This document shows, piece by piece, positions 5,232-6,717 of a DNA stretch of 6,717 bases (position 1 is the first letter of the stretch; every line of letters starts with the position of its first letter). Made by a program: the position numbers and the translations under genes. Below the pieces are notes generated by a model that did not search any database, was not told the origin of the DNA, and worked only from the letters and a program-made list of their open reading frames with translations. Origin of the DNA: JAGLCY01 sp965369705 (GTDB taxonomy: Bacteria; Krumholzibacteriota; Krumholzibacteriia; LZORAL124-64-63); the NCBI GenBank assembly GCA_965369705.1, contig CBDURF010000183.1, positions 1 to 6,717 on the forward strand, written 5' to 3'.

Positions 5232-6475
5232 GAGGTCATCTCCCGGTAGCGGCGCACAAGCAGCGCCTGGGCCAGGCCGGTGGTAATCAAACCGATGGTC
5301 AACAACAGGAGAATGTTCCGGAAGATGTCGCTCAACCCCACACCCTCATAGACCAGCCTGGTGAACCCGTCGATGGCCCAGTAGTTGATCGTGAACTGGG
5401 CGGCGGCCTGCATGGGGGCGGGCATCTGATTGACGGGCATCATGCTCCCGCCGACGGCGCTCATGCCCATGATCACGAGCCAGCCCATGATCCCGGCCTG
5501 CTTCTCGGTTTTCACGATACTGGTGATCAGGGCCAGAAAACCGCAGGCGGCCAGACTGAAGGAGAGGCCCAGAAGCAGCGCGCCCAACGGATCGATGGGC
5601 GGAGAGATCCAACCCAGGGCCAAACCGATGACTCCCAGAATAACCATGACGATGACGCCGAACATCACCCCGAAAATCGTCTTGGCCCCCATGATGAGAC
5701 CGATGCCCATGGGGGTGGCGAGCTGCCGCCTGAGCATGCCGCTGTTCCGCTCCTCGTGGATGTCCCCCATGCTCCTGGTGGCCACGAACAGCAGGGCCAT
5801 CACCGTGGTCATGATCAGGATGTAGCCGAACACGTTGAAGCCGGGGCCATCGTCGTCGTCTTCGCTTTCCTTGACGCTGCCGACTTCCACCAGCGGCGGA
5901 AACAGGTAGTTCTCCACACCGTCGATCTTATCGGTGATCCCGGCGGCCAGCACACCGACCTTGGCCGAGGCGGGCACTTTGTCCGCCTCCAGCATCACCT
6001 TCAGGACGCCCATCTCTTCACTCAGCAGCCGCGCGGCCTGGTCCAGATAGGTCGCGACCACGTCGGCCCCCTGGGCAACGATCTCGGGTTTGATGCCCTC
6101 GGCGGGATTGCGCACGACGGCGATCTCGGTCCTGCGACGATCGAGGACCCTTTGGGTGAAGCTGTCCGGCAAGACGACCATCGCGCTGGCCTTGCCGGCT
6201 TCCATCATGGCCGCGCCTTCGTCGCCGACCGGCACGATCTCCAGATATTCCTGCGATTCCGACTGACCGAGAGCTCCCATCAAGGCGTTGGACAGGAACC
6301 CGTCTTCATCGTTGTTCTGCACCAGGACCTTGATGCGCGGAAACTCCGACCCGCCTCCGCCGCCGCTGATGCTGCCGATCGCCAGGCTCATGAACAGGGG
6401 AAATACGATCATCACGATCGTCGCCATCGGGTTGCGCCAGCGACGCAGAAGGTCCTTGCGGATCAGCACCCACAT
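5228..6475 (-). CDS. ABC-2 type transporter permease, first permease of the operon
   Basis: This 415-residue protein has the same plan as its downstream neighbour. There is one helix at 17-37, then an extracytoplasmic domain (38-215) holding a glycine run (39-42) and an acidic run EDDDD (205-209). Helices follow near 216-234, 262-286, 298-322, 328-346 and 385-406. The coupling segment HEERNSGMLRRQLATPM is at 240-256, and the VGGSMMPVNQMP motif at 341-352 precedes the last membrane region. AGGAGG (6482-6487, minus strand) lies 6 nt before the ATG. Its 3' end overlaps the next permease by four bases, and the ATPase gene ends 34 nt upstream. The two permeases differ clearly in sequence, which indicates a heterodimer rather than a recent duplication. 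A small hairpin (6478-6504) may partly cover its ribosome site. The substrate is unknown. Confidence 0.93.
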   Translation of the reverse strand: MWVLIRKDLLRRWRNPMATIVMIVFPLFMSLAIGSISGGGGGSEFPRIKVLVQNNDEDGFLSNALMGALGQSESQEYLEIVPVGDEGAAMMEAGKASAMVVLPDSFTQRVLDRRRTEIAVVRNPAEGIKPEIVAQGADVVATYLDQAARLLSEEMGVLKVMLEADKVPASAKVGVLAAGITDKIDGVENYLFPPLVEVGSVKESEDDDDGPGFNVFGYILIMTTVMALLFVATRSMGDIHEERNSGMLRRQLATPMGIGLIMGAKTIFGVMFGVIVMVILGVIGLALGWISPPIDPLGALLLGLSFSLAACGFLALITSIVKTEKQAGIMGWLVIMGMSAVGGSMMPVNQMPAPMQAAAQFTINYWAIDGFTRLVYEGVGLSDIFRNILLLLTIGLITTGLAQALLVRRYREMTS

Positions 6476-6477
6476 GA

Positions 6478-6504
6478 CGCACCTCCTGCGGTTCCTGCGG
6501 TGCG
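6478..6504 (-). promoter_or_regulatory. Possible hairpin over the first permease ribosome binding site
   Basis: On the minus strand, CGCACC (6504-6499) can pair with GGTGCG (6483-6478), enclosing a 15-nt loop. The second arm includes the last two G of the AGGAGG site. The loop region also holds a tandem repeat of CCGCAGGA (6500-6493 and 6491-6484) with a 9-nt period. Ribosomes finishing the ATPase gene at 6510 could open the stem and couple translation. The stem is only 6 bp, so this is tentative. Confidence 0.3.
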
Positions 6505-6509
6505 GGCCC

Positions 6510-6717
6510 TCAATTTCGCAGCTCCCGGCCGGTGAGCTTCAGGAACAGATCCTCCAGGTTGGGCTCCTTGATGGTGATGTCGTCGAAGGTCATGCCCGCC
6601 GAAAACAGGCTTTCCAGGCTGTGGCTGATGCCGGGCCCGTCGCGAGTGACCAAAAGCATGGCGCGCCGGTCGTCGATCTCGATGGGCATCAATCCCTCGA
6701 CTCCGACCACCGCCTCG
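6510..6717 (-). CDS. ABC transporter ATP-binding protein, C-terminal fragment at window edge
   Basis: Only the last 68 codons are inside the window; the frame is open through the right edge, so the true start and the Walker A, signature and Walker B motifs lie outside. A GTG at 6710 is an internal codon, not a start. The visible part ends ITIKEPNLEDLFLKLTGREL and then RN. The EP(T/N)LED(V/L)FL.LTG(R/K) ending is a hallmark of the ATPase subunits that pair with ABC-2 permeases. The preceding residues would form the small C-terminal domain that follows the nucleotide-binding core. Position and strand make it the first visible gene of the exporter operon, energising the two permeases downstream from the cytoplasmic face. 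Confidence 0.9.
   Translation of the reverse strand, partial: EAVVGVEGLMPIEIDDRRAMLLVTRDGPGISHSLESLFSAGMTFDDITIKEPNLEDLFLKLTGRELRN

Noticed and set aside
4002..5249. Plus-strand frame of 415 codons opposite the second ABC permease
   Set aside because: Its composition is rich in His, Gln, Gly and Asp with no domain, which is typical of the antisense of a GC-rich membrane protein gene. The minus strand carries clear ABC-2 motifs.

Overview
The window is GC-rich bacterial DNA, with an AT-rich island around 800-860. It comes from a Gram-negative organism, suggested by a MotA/ExbB-type channel with an ExbD/MotB-like partner. A NifX-like metallocluster protein, a CGGC-domain protein and a DUF134 remnant are a gene set common in anaerobes such as sulfate or metal reducers and related uncultured phyla. 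No gene fixes the taxon, so that reading is an inference. I see no tRNA, rRNA, CRISPR array, insertion sequence or phage gene.

Layout, left to right. (1) 1-533, minus strand: a hemolysin III (PAQR-like) membrane protein that runs off the left edge, with a candidate promoter at 596-625. (2) 650-784, minus strand: a 44-codon remnant of a DUF134 (UPF0251) regulator. It keeps its start, its ribosome binding site and the conserved N-terminus but has lost the helix-turn-helix half. (3) 785-918: a divergent control region with two face-to-face promoters. Both -10 boxes lie inside one 24-bp palindrome. (4) 919-2174, plus strand: a tight three-gene operon encoding a NifX/MTH1175-like cluster-binding protein, a PaaI-like hot-dog thioesterase and a CGGC-domain protein. 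(5) 2284-4045, plus strand: a two-gene ion-driven motor cassette. It pairs a four-helix MotA/TolQ/ExbB channel protein with a one-helix partner that carries a long coiled coil and a small, possibly ExbD-like, C-terminal domain. (6) 4053-6717, minus strand, convergent with the motor genes: an ABC-2 exporter operon read right to left, with the end of the ATPase followed by two permeases.

The least ordinary parts are the motor cassette, whose second subunit lacks the usual peptidoglycan-binding OmpA domain and has a coiled coil long enough to bridge much of the periplasm, and the divergent operator left beside a decapitated regulator. The NifX-like, thioesterase and CGGC genes are probably co-expressed, but nothing in the sequence names their shared substrate. 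The ABC operon encodes a heterodimeric exporter of unknown cargo.
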